Assembly (NCBI GenBank): GCA_023079485.1
Contig: CM041104.1
Coordinates: forward strand, 6,990,864 to 7,054,863
Origin: Archilochus colubris
Taxonomy: Eukaryota; Chordata; Aves; Apodiformes; Trochilidae
Length of the DNA: 64,000 nucleotides
Reading direction: 5' to 3'
In this document: positions 53,701 through 64,000 of the stretch, piece after piece
Position numbering within the stretch: position 1 is the first letter of the stretch
Layout: every line of letters begins with the position of its first letter
Translations under genes and position numbers: made by a program
The notes under the pieces: generated by a model
The model's database searches: none
What the model was told of the DNA's origin: nothing
Seen by the model: the letters and a program-made list of their open reading frames with translations, nothing else

Positions 53701-56392
53701 CTTTACTTTTTGTATATGCCATTGTTTATAGCTTGAACACATATTTTTTTTCCTTCTTGGTATAACTTTTTCTGTCCCGTGTAGTAGAATGTTGTGAAAT
53801 TTAATGAAAACAACTGTTAAAAGATTGTTAGTACACCATGTACTAATCAAGTTTATATTGCTACTGCTGAGAATAATACACATGCATACGATAACTCTCC
53901 ATTGGAAACAGCACTAAAATATTTCCCTACTTGATCTCCCAAATGAGACCCCCCCAAACCTTATGGGATATAGTTAAAATCTTTCTTTTAAAACTACAGT
54001 ATTCCATGGTTTATGAAAAGGATTTGAATTTGCAACTTCATTTAACAGTTCGTCCCTAATAAAAAGTTACTCCAGTCAGGCAAAAATAACTAAAAAATAT
54101 TTTCTCAGCATTCTAAGAACTTAGGCTAGTTTTCACACAATTTTAAAAGCATTTTTCACTGCACAAGTAATCTTAATAATTTCCACAGATTAAGTCTAAC
54201 AACCTGTGAATTTATTAGAAAAGGAATTTACTGCAAGGAATAATTAGTCTTCGGCACTGTTCTTGCTTGTTCTCCAGTTGAAGACACCTTAAAACCATCT
54301 GGTTACTGCAAAATTTGGCACAGCAGAAACAAATCTTACTGACTAGAATTATAGCTGATTCCAGAATAGCTGTTTTACTACTACACATAACAAATAACAG
54401 TTGGGAAGACAGCAGAAAATTACTAACTTCTTTAATTGTTTTCTTTGTCAGCAGTGTGTACATATACACACTGACATACAAATACAGCCACGCTGACTTC
54501 AGAAGGATGCCTTTTAGGCTTAAAATTAACCATGCAACTAATTTTTTCAGGATTAATAGTTAAATTATTACATTTTAAGAAAACTTTAGCACATTAACCA
54601 GCTAAGCACAATATGAACTGCTACACATGATTATTTAAGCAATATTCTGGGCTCCAGTTCTTCATATGAATACCTGAGTTTAAATCCTTTGTATAATCAA
54701 GGCGTATCTGCATGCATTGTGTTGCTTAATATGGGACTTACTGTTGGAGGGGGAATTATCAACAACATTTTTATTCCTCCTAATGAAGCTTTTCTAATGA
54801 AATTTAAGACTGCCAGGGTTGAGAGATATTTGAAACGGGAGCCCATTTCAAACATTTCAACCAAATAATGGTGATAAGATTAGTGAGTCATGGGAATCAA
54901 GTCTCTATGTAGTTTTTTAAAAGAAAATGAGATGAGGAGAGCAGGCTAAACAAAGCAAAGCAAAACAAATCGATGAGCCTAAAACCAAAAGAGTGCACTG
55001 CTTGTTAGTTAGCCAAATGTTTCGTCCTGTTGGTAGGGGAATAGAAGCACAAAAATTGTCTGGACAGTCTGACTCAGTAACTTCACAAGTTAAAGAAACA
55101 ATAATCTTAATGTGAGATGTGAAATTAAGAGATGAAATTAGAAGAATTGAATCAAGTTATCAACTGCTATGCCATTTCAAGGGAATTTTCAACATATGCT
55201 TTAAAAGTTTCTGGAATGTTTCCAAAGCTGCAAACACTGATTATTTTCAAGGCATTTGTACAGTACATCAGAGGACACATGATGCCTTAAATTTCTAAGT
55301 AGAAATAAAAATTCAGCGTTGTTTAAGATTAGAAATAGTTTATTCATGTCAAAAAGGACAGAGAAACGATTTCTCCTATATGTAGCAACATGGAACAAAA
55401 CAATGTAACACTAAACGGATGAAAGGATCTAAGAAACATTAGTTTACACTTAGAATAACTTGTTTTAATACATCCTGTATTTTGGGGACCAAATGCACAC
55501 AGATATAGAGATGCAGAAAAACTTAAGACAGGCTTTCTCAACATACTGGGGGGAAACTTCCCTACAGAAGAAATTCTCAGTAAACTAGTAAAGTCCATAA
55601 GAAAAATTAAACAAGAAACCATTCTTGCCATTGCCTTTAACATCGCTAAGGGATGGATGTGAGAATATGATATCGTGCAGAACAAAATTCCTAATAAATT
55701 TCACGTAGACCAATAAACTATTAGTTAACCATACGTATTTTAACAATTGCAATTTTATACAACAGAATATATAATTATTTGAAATGTCTGAAAAACAGTA
55801 GTCGTATACCATAAATAATTTCCTTTAGAGGCCATTCACTGGGCTCAAGCATTATATAACACTCAAGAAGTTTACTTAAACTGCATAAATCACACTCTAA
55901 GTTTTCCTCATGTAAGCAACCGCGAAAAAAAGCATCAACTCATTTTATTTAAACGCACGCTTCAGATTTTAAAATAATTACTAAGACGAAGCCAACTTTT
56001 AGAGGAAAGCCAAACACTGCGCTGCACGCATATGAACTACCTCGGGTAATTCTTGGTCAAAACTCCGCAAGGACTTTAACTCTCTTCACTGCGCTCACAG
56101 CCGCTCCGCACCCGCGGAGAACAGCTGACCGGGCTCCCCGGGCGCCGCCTTCACCCGACGGGTTCGGGGCGATCGCATCTCCCCGCGGCAGCGCCCTGCG
56201 CCGTGCCCCCCCCCGCCCTGCTGCGCGCCGCTCCGCGCACCGCGTGTTACGCGCCGGGGGTTTCACACTTGGGGACTGGCCGCGGGCCAAGCCCCATTCC
56301 GAGGCTCGCTGCCGACGGTCCCCTCCGCGGGCGCGGGAAACGGTGCGCGGGGAGAAGCGGCTCCGCGGCCGTACCCCCTGCCCGTACTCACC

Positions 56393-56635
56393 GTAGGTGC
56401 AGCGCGGAGCCGCAGCGCTGCGGAGTGTGCGCGCCCGCTGCGGGCGCAGTGAGCATGTGCGAGGCAGGCGCGCATGCCCGCGGAAGGGAGCGGAACGGGG
56501 CGGCGGCTCCGCACCCCGCGGTGCGCCCCAGGCGCGCCCGCCCGCCTCCCTCCCCCTCCCCGCTGCGCCGCCCGCGGGACGCGGAGTGATGCGGAGCCGT
56601 GCGCCCCACCGGTCCACCCACCCCGCAGCTCGGGG
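56393..56635 (-). other. Likely EYA2 first exon (approximate 5' end)
   Basis: The exon ends at 56392/56393, where CACCTACG is followed by GTGAGTACGG, an excellent donor. The 5' end is set only by the TATA-like stretch upstream and is approximate. An open frame runs on the minus strand through the donor, with ATGs at 56621 and 56456. Its phase matches the start-codon exon, so it may be leader sequence or code for an N-terminal extension. Expected to be mainly 5' untranslated. Confidence 0.55.
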
Positions 56636-56742
56636 ATTTTTAATGGGTTCGTCTGACCTGTTGCTTCCCCGGTAGCGAGGCCGGAACCCCCGGCCCCTCC
56701 GCCCCCCACGGCAGCCTGTCACCGGGACCGCCGGCCCCTACC

Positions 56743-56760
56743 AGCACTTACCGCAGGCGT
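56743..56760 (-). other. Second CpG-island splice donor (alternative first exon)
   Basis: Minus-strand CGCCTGCG is followed by GTAAGTGCTGG, a near-consensus donor with its last exon base at 56752. It lies 360 bases upstream of the other donor and suggests an alternative first exon beginning further right in the island, with the start site unknown. Confidence 0.5.
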
Positions 56761-56780
56761 GGGGCCGTGGCGTGTCGCAG

Positions 56781-56820
56781 CCTGCACCCTCGGAGGTGTC
56801 CCTGCGCCCTCGGAGGTGTC
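56781..56820. repeat. 20-bp tandem duplication in the promoter
   Basis: CCTGCACCCTCGGAGGTGTC is followed directly by a second copy with one change (A to G at the sixth base). The two copies lie upstream of the 56752 donor, within a possible alternative first exon. Confidence 0.85.
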
Positions 56821-57037
56821 CCCGCGGCGGAGGAGGAGCCTCCAGCCGCTCCCGCACGCCGCGGAGCCCGTCCGGAGCGCGGGGACGCCCTGGCAGCCCC
56901 TCTGCTATTGTCACAAACCTGCCCCGTGCGACCCGCCGCCGGTCTCTGGGTTGGAGGGAGAGCTGTCCCCGCCGCTTCCCCCGCCTTCTCCAACAGAAGC
57001 CGGTCAGTATTCCCACTGATGGCAGGTACTCTCCTGC

Positions 57038-57063
57038 TTTTTTTTTTTTTTTTTTTTTTTTTT
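57038..57063. repeat. T26 homopolymer at the island edge
   Basis: A run of 26 T on the plus strand (A26 on the minus). It separates the CpG island from AT-rich DNA. I see no target-site duplication or gene-like sequence on either side that would make it the tail of a retrocopy. Confidence 0.85.
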
Positions 57064-57099
57064 GCTTTCGGAGCTACAGTTTTGTCTTTGTCGGTGCTA

Positions 57100-60000
57100 C
57101 CAATGTACATTTAGATGTAAGTTTTAGAGGATATTCGTGGTTTATAACTTGGACACTTGAATACCACTTTGTCAGTAGGCTCTGCTTCTGTGAAAAGAAT
57201 CATTCTCACTACAGTCCTTGCGTTACTGATCTCTAGTGACAATTTTAGAATACCAATTTGAAAAGAAGGGCTTTTGTGGATGCCTATTTTTCTTATGCAC
57301 AGTGTGCCACAGAGCCATAGCTCCTGCAGACCTGCAGAAATAACTTCACTGGGGCGAGCCATCCCTCTACACTCAGGAACACAGAGCATCACACAGCTCC
57401 TGGCTCCCCAGAGGCTGAAAGCCCCCCCTCCTTGTCTCCCAGGGTGATCTTGCTATGATCTCCTCAAGGGAACCAGAATGGATTTATGGCCGGATAGAGG
57501 TGCTGCCCCATCTTCCATGTCAGCACGAAATCAGAAGCAGTCTGCACCTCAAGAAGGGCTTCTGCTCCTGCCTGGTAACAGGCACCTAGATCAGGTGCAT
57601 CATCTGCTTCTCCATATGTCCAAGAGAGGGGCAACAGGAACCTTCAGAGGGCTCACACCAGGGAGATGGGGATGGGGCCTCCCACCACATGCACCCTCCA
57701 CGTGTCCTTGTGCTGTACACCATGCACACAGCCCCTGACAGTCTTGTCCCTCAACACGGCACAGATACCACACAGCTGCCCCTTCCCACTGGCATACCTG
57801 CTCACTGGGAATGCAGTCTGGCCACAGCAGCATTGGGGTGTCCCGTTTCCACACCCCACTCTTCCTCTCTGTTCCCCTCTTCTCACCAGCCTGAGGCAGA
57901 CTGCAGCTCTCCAGCTCTGTCTCTCCAGCACTGGGGAGGCATCAGAGGAGACCTGCAAGTTCTCACCTCGACGGCTTTTATTACCCCTAGTCCTTTCCTC
58001 AGGAAGGGGATATCCCATGAACCGCAAGTGGAAAAGCCAAAGGAGCACAAAGGGTGTTGAGTTCAGGGTTTGAACAAGCTGCAGCCCACTCATGGATTTA
58101 ACTCAAAATTTTGACAATGGAACAAAAACATCATTGCAATGAGACAGCTGTTTTTACTATCAAAATCTCTCAGATCAGTTCAACTGCAAAGTGTGTTCCT
58201 ACAATCCAAAGGAGACAAAGCTCCCAGCATCAGTTTGGAGCTGGCAGGCTTCCTAGCATGAGCTACCTCCTGCCGGCCTAAAAAAACCCAAAGCTCTTTC
58301 AGTTGTTATTACCCATCAGTTCTCAGCACTAGCCCCCTGATTTCCCCATGGATTATCTGCAGTTCTGAGTTTACACCACTCTCACATTAAACTCAGAGAG
58401 ATTACTGGTTTGGGGGACTTCCTTGCTGCCTTTTTTGCATGCAATTGTGGTTCTGGTAAAGAGTCTCAGAAGTACAAGACAACCTTAAGACCTGTCTTGA
58501 ATTTTATTTTTTTCACTTCCCCCCCTGCCCTGCCCCCAAAGAACCTGATTGCCACATTAGCTTCTTTTGAAGCTGGTCTTAACAGGTAGGTTCATAAATA
58601 CTAATCATCTAAAAATGCTTTGCATGCAAAATTCACTTGACCCCTGATTTCACAACATATTTGAATATATGCTTAGTTTTATGCATGTGAATAGTCCTAC
58701 AACAATCAATACAATTATTTACTTAAGTTCTTAAAGCCAGGCAGGTATTTAAGAATTAGTATTGTTTGTGGTAATGCCACAGCAAGCCAGTCAGAGACCA
58801 GGACCTCATTGTTTATATAGCACCCTGCACACAAAAAGACACTCCTTGTCCCTTTCAATATAAGTAATTTTTGTAACTTGTGAATTGGTGCCAGAAACAC
58901 CTTTCTTGAGCTGGGGAGTAAACATTATTTGTCTACTCTAATATCCTTTCTATTTACTAAAAACATTGTATGCAATATTTAGAAAAGTAGATAAGGACAC
59001 AGTGGGAAAAGGGTGCAAGGAGGAGGATAAAGGATATTTTTCAACTTGGAATTTTAAGTATTTTCATCATTGTTACTATCCAGCAAAATACCTGTAGATC
59101 TTAAAAGGAGGTTAGAAAGGGAAGGGAACAAAATGGTTTCTGCCCCTTAGATGAGACCATGGGTGGGGTGCACAGGTCATACAGTTGCATGTAATAACAG
59201 GCTGCAAGACAAGAGAAAGTAGGAGCAAGTTCCTAGTAGCAGGCTCTATAGAAGTGTGCATTTCATTAAGATGGGTCATTGTCAGCCATGTAATGCCAGG
59301 GATTTCTCAGAGCAGTAGTATTTTTTTGGTTAAAGACTAAGGCAGTTTTAGAAGGGGGTTTGCTGGACTTCTTACCCTGTGCTTATTCCCATATACTGTA
59401 AAGTTAAAGAATAAATGAAAACTGAGAAAGCTCCCCGTAGTCACCAAATGGAAATGCTTCCTGTTACCTGTCTGGAAGGCAGTGTCCTGAACAGATTAAG
59501 GAGCTAATGGTCCTCTCTGGGCACCCCGGGTGACCTGAGCAGCCAGCCCATACCCTATCCCTAGGGCATCTGGGGAATACCTTTGTCAGAGCCTGGGATC
59601 TGGAGAGCTTACCCCATAGCTCAAGAGAGCCCACACCTACATCTCAGCCTCTTAAATCATCTCAGCTAGATCCCAAAATTTAGTTACTATGGAAAGTGTG
59701 TTTCCTTGAAGGAAATATTTCCAGTTTCTGCTGTCCACCTCATCATCAAAATGAATGGAGTTACACCAGTACAAACATCCAGTTCCATTTTTAAAAAACA
59801 AAAAATGAGCTAATATTTAACTTTAGCATCCTCTAACAATTGGATGTATTTCCACTCTCTGGTACAAACCAAGGTGAGAAACCCTCAAAAAGGGTATAAA
59901 GGATTAATCAGGGTACTGAATACGGTTAACTCGTAAGCACAGAAACAACCCAAATCAGACTGGATGTCATGAAATCATTTTACAAAGTGTAAAATTTTAA

Positions 60001-63000
60001 AAGCAATATATTTTGGGCTCTTACTAATTGTTCTCTGGCCCTTGGGTTCATGTTTCTAATTTCTCATTGCAACCACAATGCTGAGTAACTTGTCTTCTAA
60101 AATTAAAACTGAGAATCTCATATTTTCATGTTTTCACATGATGCCAAAGCTCAAACATTGTTAAAAAAACAACAAAACCCAAAACACCCAACCCTCACAT
60201 TTTAGAAGACTTATGACAAAATTACGAAAGTTTGCAACCATAATATTTCCTAACAAATTATTTTGTGGACTGCAGTGAAATTTCATTCTCAAGGCTAATG
60301 GTTGCTTCCTCTCTAGTAAATGCCCAGAATTGCTGCTGCTCTTATTGTTTGAACATCATTAATTTATTCAGTACTTTAAAGACAGAGGAGAGGTACTCTG
60401 TCCTCAAGTAATTAGAGGACATAACACAAGCTACAGATTATTTTGATTTTCTTTATCCTACAGCAAAACAGAATTACTTTTTAAAAAGAGCTATTTTATG
60501 TTTTAGTGTTCAGTCCTGGAAGGTACTAAGGATCTGATTCTGGGAGGTCTTTAAACATATATTTAATGTTAATACTGCCAGCCTAGCCTTGGTGCATTTA
60601 CCATGGGACCAACTATTTAACAATGCTGTCTAAGAGGACTTCACAGTGCTGTAGTTAGTTGCACTTCTGATGCCAAAAGGATCAGCACCTAGTAGGATGG
60701 ATTCTTCCAGGGATGACAAGAGCTGTGTCAGGATCCCAGTGCTAGCACCTCACGTTTAGCATTAGAAGCAGAGTGATCAATTATTAAGATTATTCTTATT
60801 TCTAAGCAATGCTTGTTTGCAGTGCTGCATGCCACAACGTCAAACAAACTGTTGGTTCTTTAGGACTAATGATAAAGCAGTATGTGTTGTTTAGCTTGCT
60901 TCATCAAAATTCAGAACATTTGTAACTGATAAACAAAGTGCATGTTAGCTATTAAAGCTCAAAATTAGGCAGGCAGTAAAAAGTAATCTGAGAGGAGGAC
61001 TGTAGCTACTGATACTATTGAAGCTGGTCTTAAAACATATGGTTTCCAATCGTTGACACAATGCACAAAAATAAAACCCTGCAACTGAGGAGTGCCTGGT
61101 CTTTTCACCACTAAATGATCAAATATGCCCATTTGTTTTTTAGTTTTATGTCCCCTTCCTCTATCTGGTTTTTAAAAGTAGAAGGTTGGTATTTGGTATT
61201 AACTGAAGATTTGGCCCTCTGTACTGGCTACAGACGGGCTTCATTAATCAATTTCCACTACTGGCTTGAAATGAAAAAAAAAAAATAATTTTTTAACTTT
61301 TTTTTTTTTTTTAAAATCCTTCCCCTATTTTGCTTGGAATTTCTCCTATAGAAACAAACAAAAAAATCCCTATAGTCTATATCCTCCCTTTCCTTGTGCT
61401 TTAGCTGCAAAGTGATTTGTACTATGAAGACAATGAAATTTCATAAATGATACGTCCATGGAGAAAAAAATGATTTTTTTGCAGAGTGGGATGCTGCTGC
61501 TGTTTACTGCAGACAGCCATCTCCATTGCAGGATACGACCAATATCACCTGTGGGCACAAGCACAATTTCATAACAGTTCATTTTCAAAGAAATGTATTC
61601 TAATGGAAAATAAGTTTTGTGATAATTTTGATTTTTTTCCCCCAGGACTTAAAAGAGTTATTTGAATAACTTAATGTGAGAGCAAAAATTGTGTGGTGTG
61701 TTGCTTTCTTAGCTTGGATGGAGCATTCATGCAAACACACCCTTCCTACCCTTCCTGCTGACTCACTTCAGTACATGCAGGTATGAAACCTGTCCTGAAC
61801 ACGGGAAATGGCCATGGCTCTGCTAGTGGAAGGAATGATGTTGTGCAGGAGATACTTGAAAACCTGACCTGCAACAGAGCTAGAGATAGATTTTAAAGTA
61901 AAGGAAAAATTGAATGTTATTTCAATTACCAGTAATAAAAAAGGGTAGGAAGAATTTGGAGCAGAACTAGAAAATGTCCACTCATCAATTCTGATCAATA
62001 TGTGGATTAAGAAAGCTTGTATTAATTTTTGCTAAAACAACAGTGTATTTGAAATTAGGGTGTATTTATTGTCCAAAATGAAGACACATTGTCCACTCAT
62101 GTGGCTGTGAAAGAAAACAGAAAGTATTTTTGCATTTGTTTTATTACGTATTGCAAGCTTATTTTCTTTTTTTACACTTAAAGTGAAGCATTTTGTAGAT
62201 ATCATCTTCCTCCTGCAGGAAGACTTAGGAATTCCACAGACTGGCAAACGAGGGCATAAGTTACAACTCTTGGCTCTGTTTCTTTATGACTAGAGCAGCA
62301 TGCATGAGGCAAAATATAGTTCAGAATATCACTGAGGTTACTTCTGACCCATTTAATGTCACACCTGCCTCCAGGCAGACATCGGAGTAAGCCAAAAAAA
62401 GCCGAATTTCAGGCTGGCTCTGTATTAGATGCTGGTTACCTTTTGATGCAAGAGCATCAAAGTCCCTCAGCTGCTGCTGTGACTGGCAGCTCAGCACTGC
62501 TGGTACAGAGTGGCTGATTATTCTTCCAAAAATCTTCCATTTAATTTATCTTGTAGAACTGGCAAATATTTGGGAACTCCATTCACACATGAATCAAAAG
62601 CCAGCCTTCCTCCAACTTTACATCAGATTCTGACTGCAAGCAGGATTTTGATTTTAGGAATCTGAATGCAAGTACTCTGGTAGTTTTTTCTAATTTGCCC
62701 ATGGGAATAAAGTCTCATTATTATGTACATTAAAATTGATAAGCAAAGACAAATACCTCAGTGCATTATTTTAAACTTGGAAAATATTTACTTAAATTCT
62801 ATCTACTTTTGTTCAAGAAATCTCATCTGGTTTTCCAAACTGTACTCTTGCTTTAGTGAGCTTTTCTTTGTCACATTTTACTTGATGGAAAAAGTGGGGA
62901 CAAAATCAGTTGTACATTCAATGTAATTTAACTACACCATAGAAACAGCCTTTCAAACCTTTCATCGAGCTGATTTACGAGCGGAACTAAGGTTTGCTTA

Positions 63001-64000
63001 GTACAACATTTTCACAGTAAGGGTTACATTCCCACAAAAGGGAATGCTGTCAGGTAGAATGACCATGAGTCAATTCTGCCAAACTAATTGCTCTGTTCAG
63101 ATGAGTCAATCTGGCTGCCTGAAAACTTTGATTAGAAAATTTCTCATAGTATTTGAAAAATTGCTTCACAACGTGGCTGTTAAATAATTTAAAATGAACT
63201 GAAAATACAATAGATGCATAAGAGCATTTTGCTATTTTCCCATCATTAGTATTCACTGAACTTTTAAATTTGTTTTACAAACTAATGAAAGGGCAGAATG
63301 TTATAGACTGGAAAACTGTAAATTACTAAAGGAGATATACTTCCAGGGTTCAATTTATGCTACATTTAATGAATGCATCTGATTACAAGCTCTAACAATA
63401 CACACCAAAGAATAAATGCTTTTTCCTAACTGCCTTGCAAATACAGTGAAATTCAAGAAACTCAGGTCTAGTCAGGTAGTGCTAGGAAATCCCATATAAT
63501 CTAGTCTCATTTTTGTCAAGAAGAAACATAATAATTCCCTTTCTGTTTAATATAACAGGCAGATCATTTGCATTTTGCTAATCCATATCATAGACCAGAG
63601 TAAGACACATACCCTATCTGTGAGGCTGAGGCCTCCATTCACCCTTTTGATAACTCACTGGCCACCCTTCAGCAGCATAAAACAAGTAAATCAATATGAT
63701 TTATAGTTTTGGGAGCAATTCTCTGCAGATCAATTTACCTAGGATAATTCTTTTAAAAACTGACTCTGGTAAAATGTTTCCTTTTCGTTCTGTGCTCGAG
63801 ATAATTAGACTAAAATGTTCCCTTATGGTCCAAAAATGTGTCTACCCACAATCTAATTTTTACTTTGTTTTTTTTTGTTTAAGCCTGTACACACCTTCTA
63901 CTCTGTGCAGTGGTGCAGCAAGTGCTCAGGCAGGAGCAGAGTGAGGAGATGGGCACATGTCTGCTCTACAGTGACCCAGGAGATCCACTCCTCTGCTATG
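57100..64000. other. Region upstream of EYA2, no gene recognised
   Basis: 6.9 kb of mostly AT-rich DNA, with a GC-richer section at 57.3-58.1 kb that holds overlapping open stretches of 80-146 codons on both strands. None has a recognisable sequence, and the overlap on both strands is typical of composition rather than coding. From remembered vertebrate synteny, SLC2A10 would be the next gene on this side; no part of it was identified here. AT runs at 61274-61312 are noted separately. Confidence 0.6.
61274..61312. repeat. A12 and T15 runs in close inverted arrangement
   Basis: Twelve A at 61274-61285, then TAATTTTTTAAC, then about fifteen T up to 61312. An AT-rich tract that could fold on itself. 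Probably simple sequence. Confidence 0.6.

Larger units (their letters stand above)
22191..56391 (-). other. Large EYA2 intron 1 (about 34 kb)
   Basis: Inferred first intron, from a donor GTGAGT at 56391 in the CpG island to the acceptor CAG at 22191. No open frame inside it resembles a known protein, and the longer ones lack start context, splice partners or recognisable composition. It holds simple repeats, a perfect 22-bp palindrome at 39118-39139, and a GC-richer patch at 45560-46010 next to a minus-strand donor. Long first introns of developmental regulators often carry enhancers, but I cannot identify conserved elements without a comparison. Confidence 0.7.
173..56752 (-). other. EYA2: EYA2 gene (5' part, truncated by window edge)
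   Basis: Gene-level span from the furthest likely first-exon donor in the CpG island to the last coding exon in the window. Eight minus-strand exons join without a phase break and encode 278 residues that align in order with the N-terminal half of vertebrate EYA2. EYA proteins are transcriptional co-activators recruited to DNA by SIX homeodomain factors, and they also carry a C-terminal HAD-family tyrosine phosphatase. Only the N-terminal transactivation region is present here. The catalytic Eya domain, expected to start about six residues after the last codon seen, is outside the window to the left. EYA2 rather than EYA1, EYA3 or EYA4 is chosen because of the start-exon peptide (residues like LVIPPSLTVN) and the [20 protein letters not shown] segment. 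The right-hand boundary (promoter) is inferred from splice donors and the CpG island, not from a transcript. Confidence 0.93.
56050..57000 (-). promoter_or_regulatory. CpG-island promoter of EYA2
   Basis: About 950 bases of very GC- and CpG-rich DNA in an AT-rich region. Minus-strand splice donors ending exons at 56392 and 56752 point transcription toward the EYA2 start exon. Visible motifs are GC boxes (GGGGCGG at 56497-56503 and CCCCGCCC at 56211-56218), an NRF1-like GCGCATGCCC at 56470-56479 (one mismatch to the palindromic site), an ETS-type CGGAAG at 56480-56485, and an A-rich TATA-like stretch on the minus strand at 56636-56644. The transcription start is not determined. The orientation is inferred from the donors and from the only gene in the window. 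Activity in the plus direction cannot be excluded, since such islands are often bidirectional. Confidence 0.8.

Noticed and set aside
56057..56722. Long minus-strand open frame (221 codons) in the CpG island as a separate protein gene
   Set aside because: Arg/Gly/Ala-rich composition, overlapping open frames on both strands and the lack of stops are what extreme GC content produces. No family is recognisable.
56772..57236. Plus-strand 154-codon open frame running through the T26 tract
   Set aside because: It encodes a poly-Phe run from the homopolymer and GC-rich noise. It shows no homology and no splice or start context.
57600..58093. Several 84-146 codon frames on both strands right of the island
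   Set aside because: Overlap on both strands, Pro/Ser/His-rich noise, no domain, and no match to the expected neighbour SLC2A10 (a multi-span sugar transporter).

Overview
This window is vertebrate nuclear DNA, almost certainly from a bird. Three things point there: a fragment ending like an avian CR1 LINE 3' end at about 7603-7680, otherwise sparse recognisable repeats, and one intron-rich gene whose exons read as avian-like EYA2 (eyes absent 2). The base composition is AT-rich except for a strong CpG island at about 56.05-57.0 kb.

The one gene that can be supported is EYA2, on the minus strand, so transcription runs from high to low coordinates. Eight coding exons were placed from homology, splice consensus and unbroken phase: 22180-22072 (start codon), 20253-20209, 19134-19086, 18494-18352, 15544-15428, 4070-4003, 2105-1928 and 297-173. 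Together they give 834 coding bases, or 278 codons. This is the Tyr/Pro/Ser/Thr-rich N-terminal transactivation region plus a basic linker. The window stops just before the exon for the conserved Eya domain (the HAD-type tyrosine phosphatase and SIX-binding module), which must lie left of base 1. Upstream of the start codon is an intron of about 34 kb, leading back to the CpG island at 56-57 kb. Two consensus minus-strand splice donors there (exons ending at 56392 and 56752) mark the likely non-coding first exon or exons and the promoter.

Right of the island (57.1-64.0 kb) I see no gene. From remembered synteny this should be the 5' intergenic side of EYA2. The rest of the window is intron with simple repeats, AT tracts, a 22-bp perfect palindrome at 39.1 kb and a small GC-rich patch at 45.5-46.0 kb beside a good minus-strand donor.

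I found no RNA genes, CRISPR arrays, intact mobile elements, viral genes or novel multi-gene system. The most interesting signals concern EYA2 splicing and its N terminus. The 45-nt second coding exon begins with a donor-like sequence right after its acceptor, the layout of a recursive-splice exon. Open frames from both CpG-island donors join in frame with the start-codon exon, so an N-terminally extended protein is possible. A strong unused donor sits 133 bases past a coding exon that has a weak acceptor.
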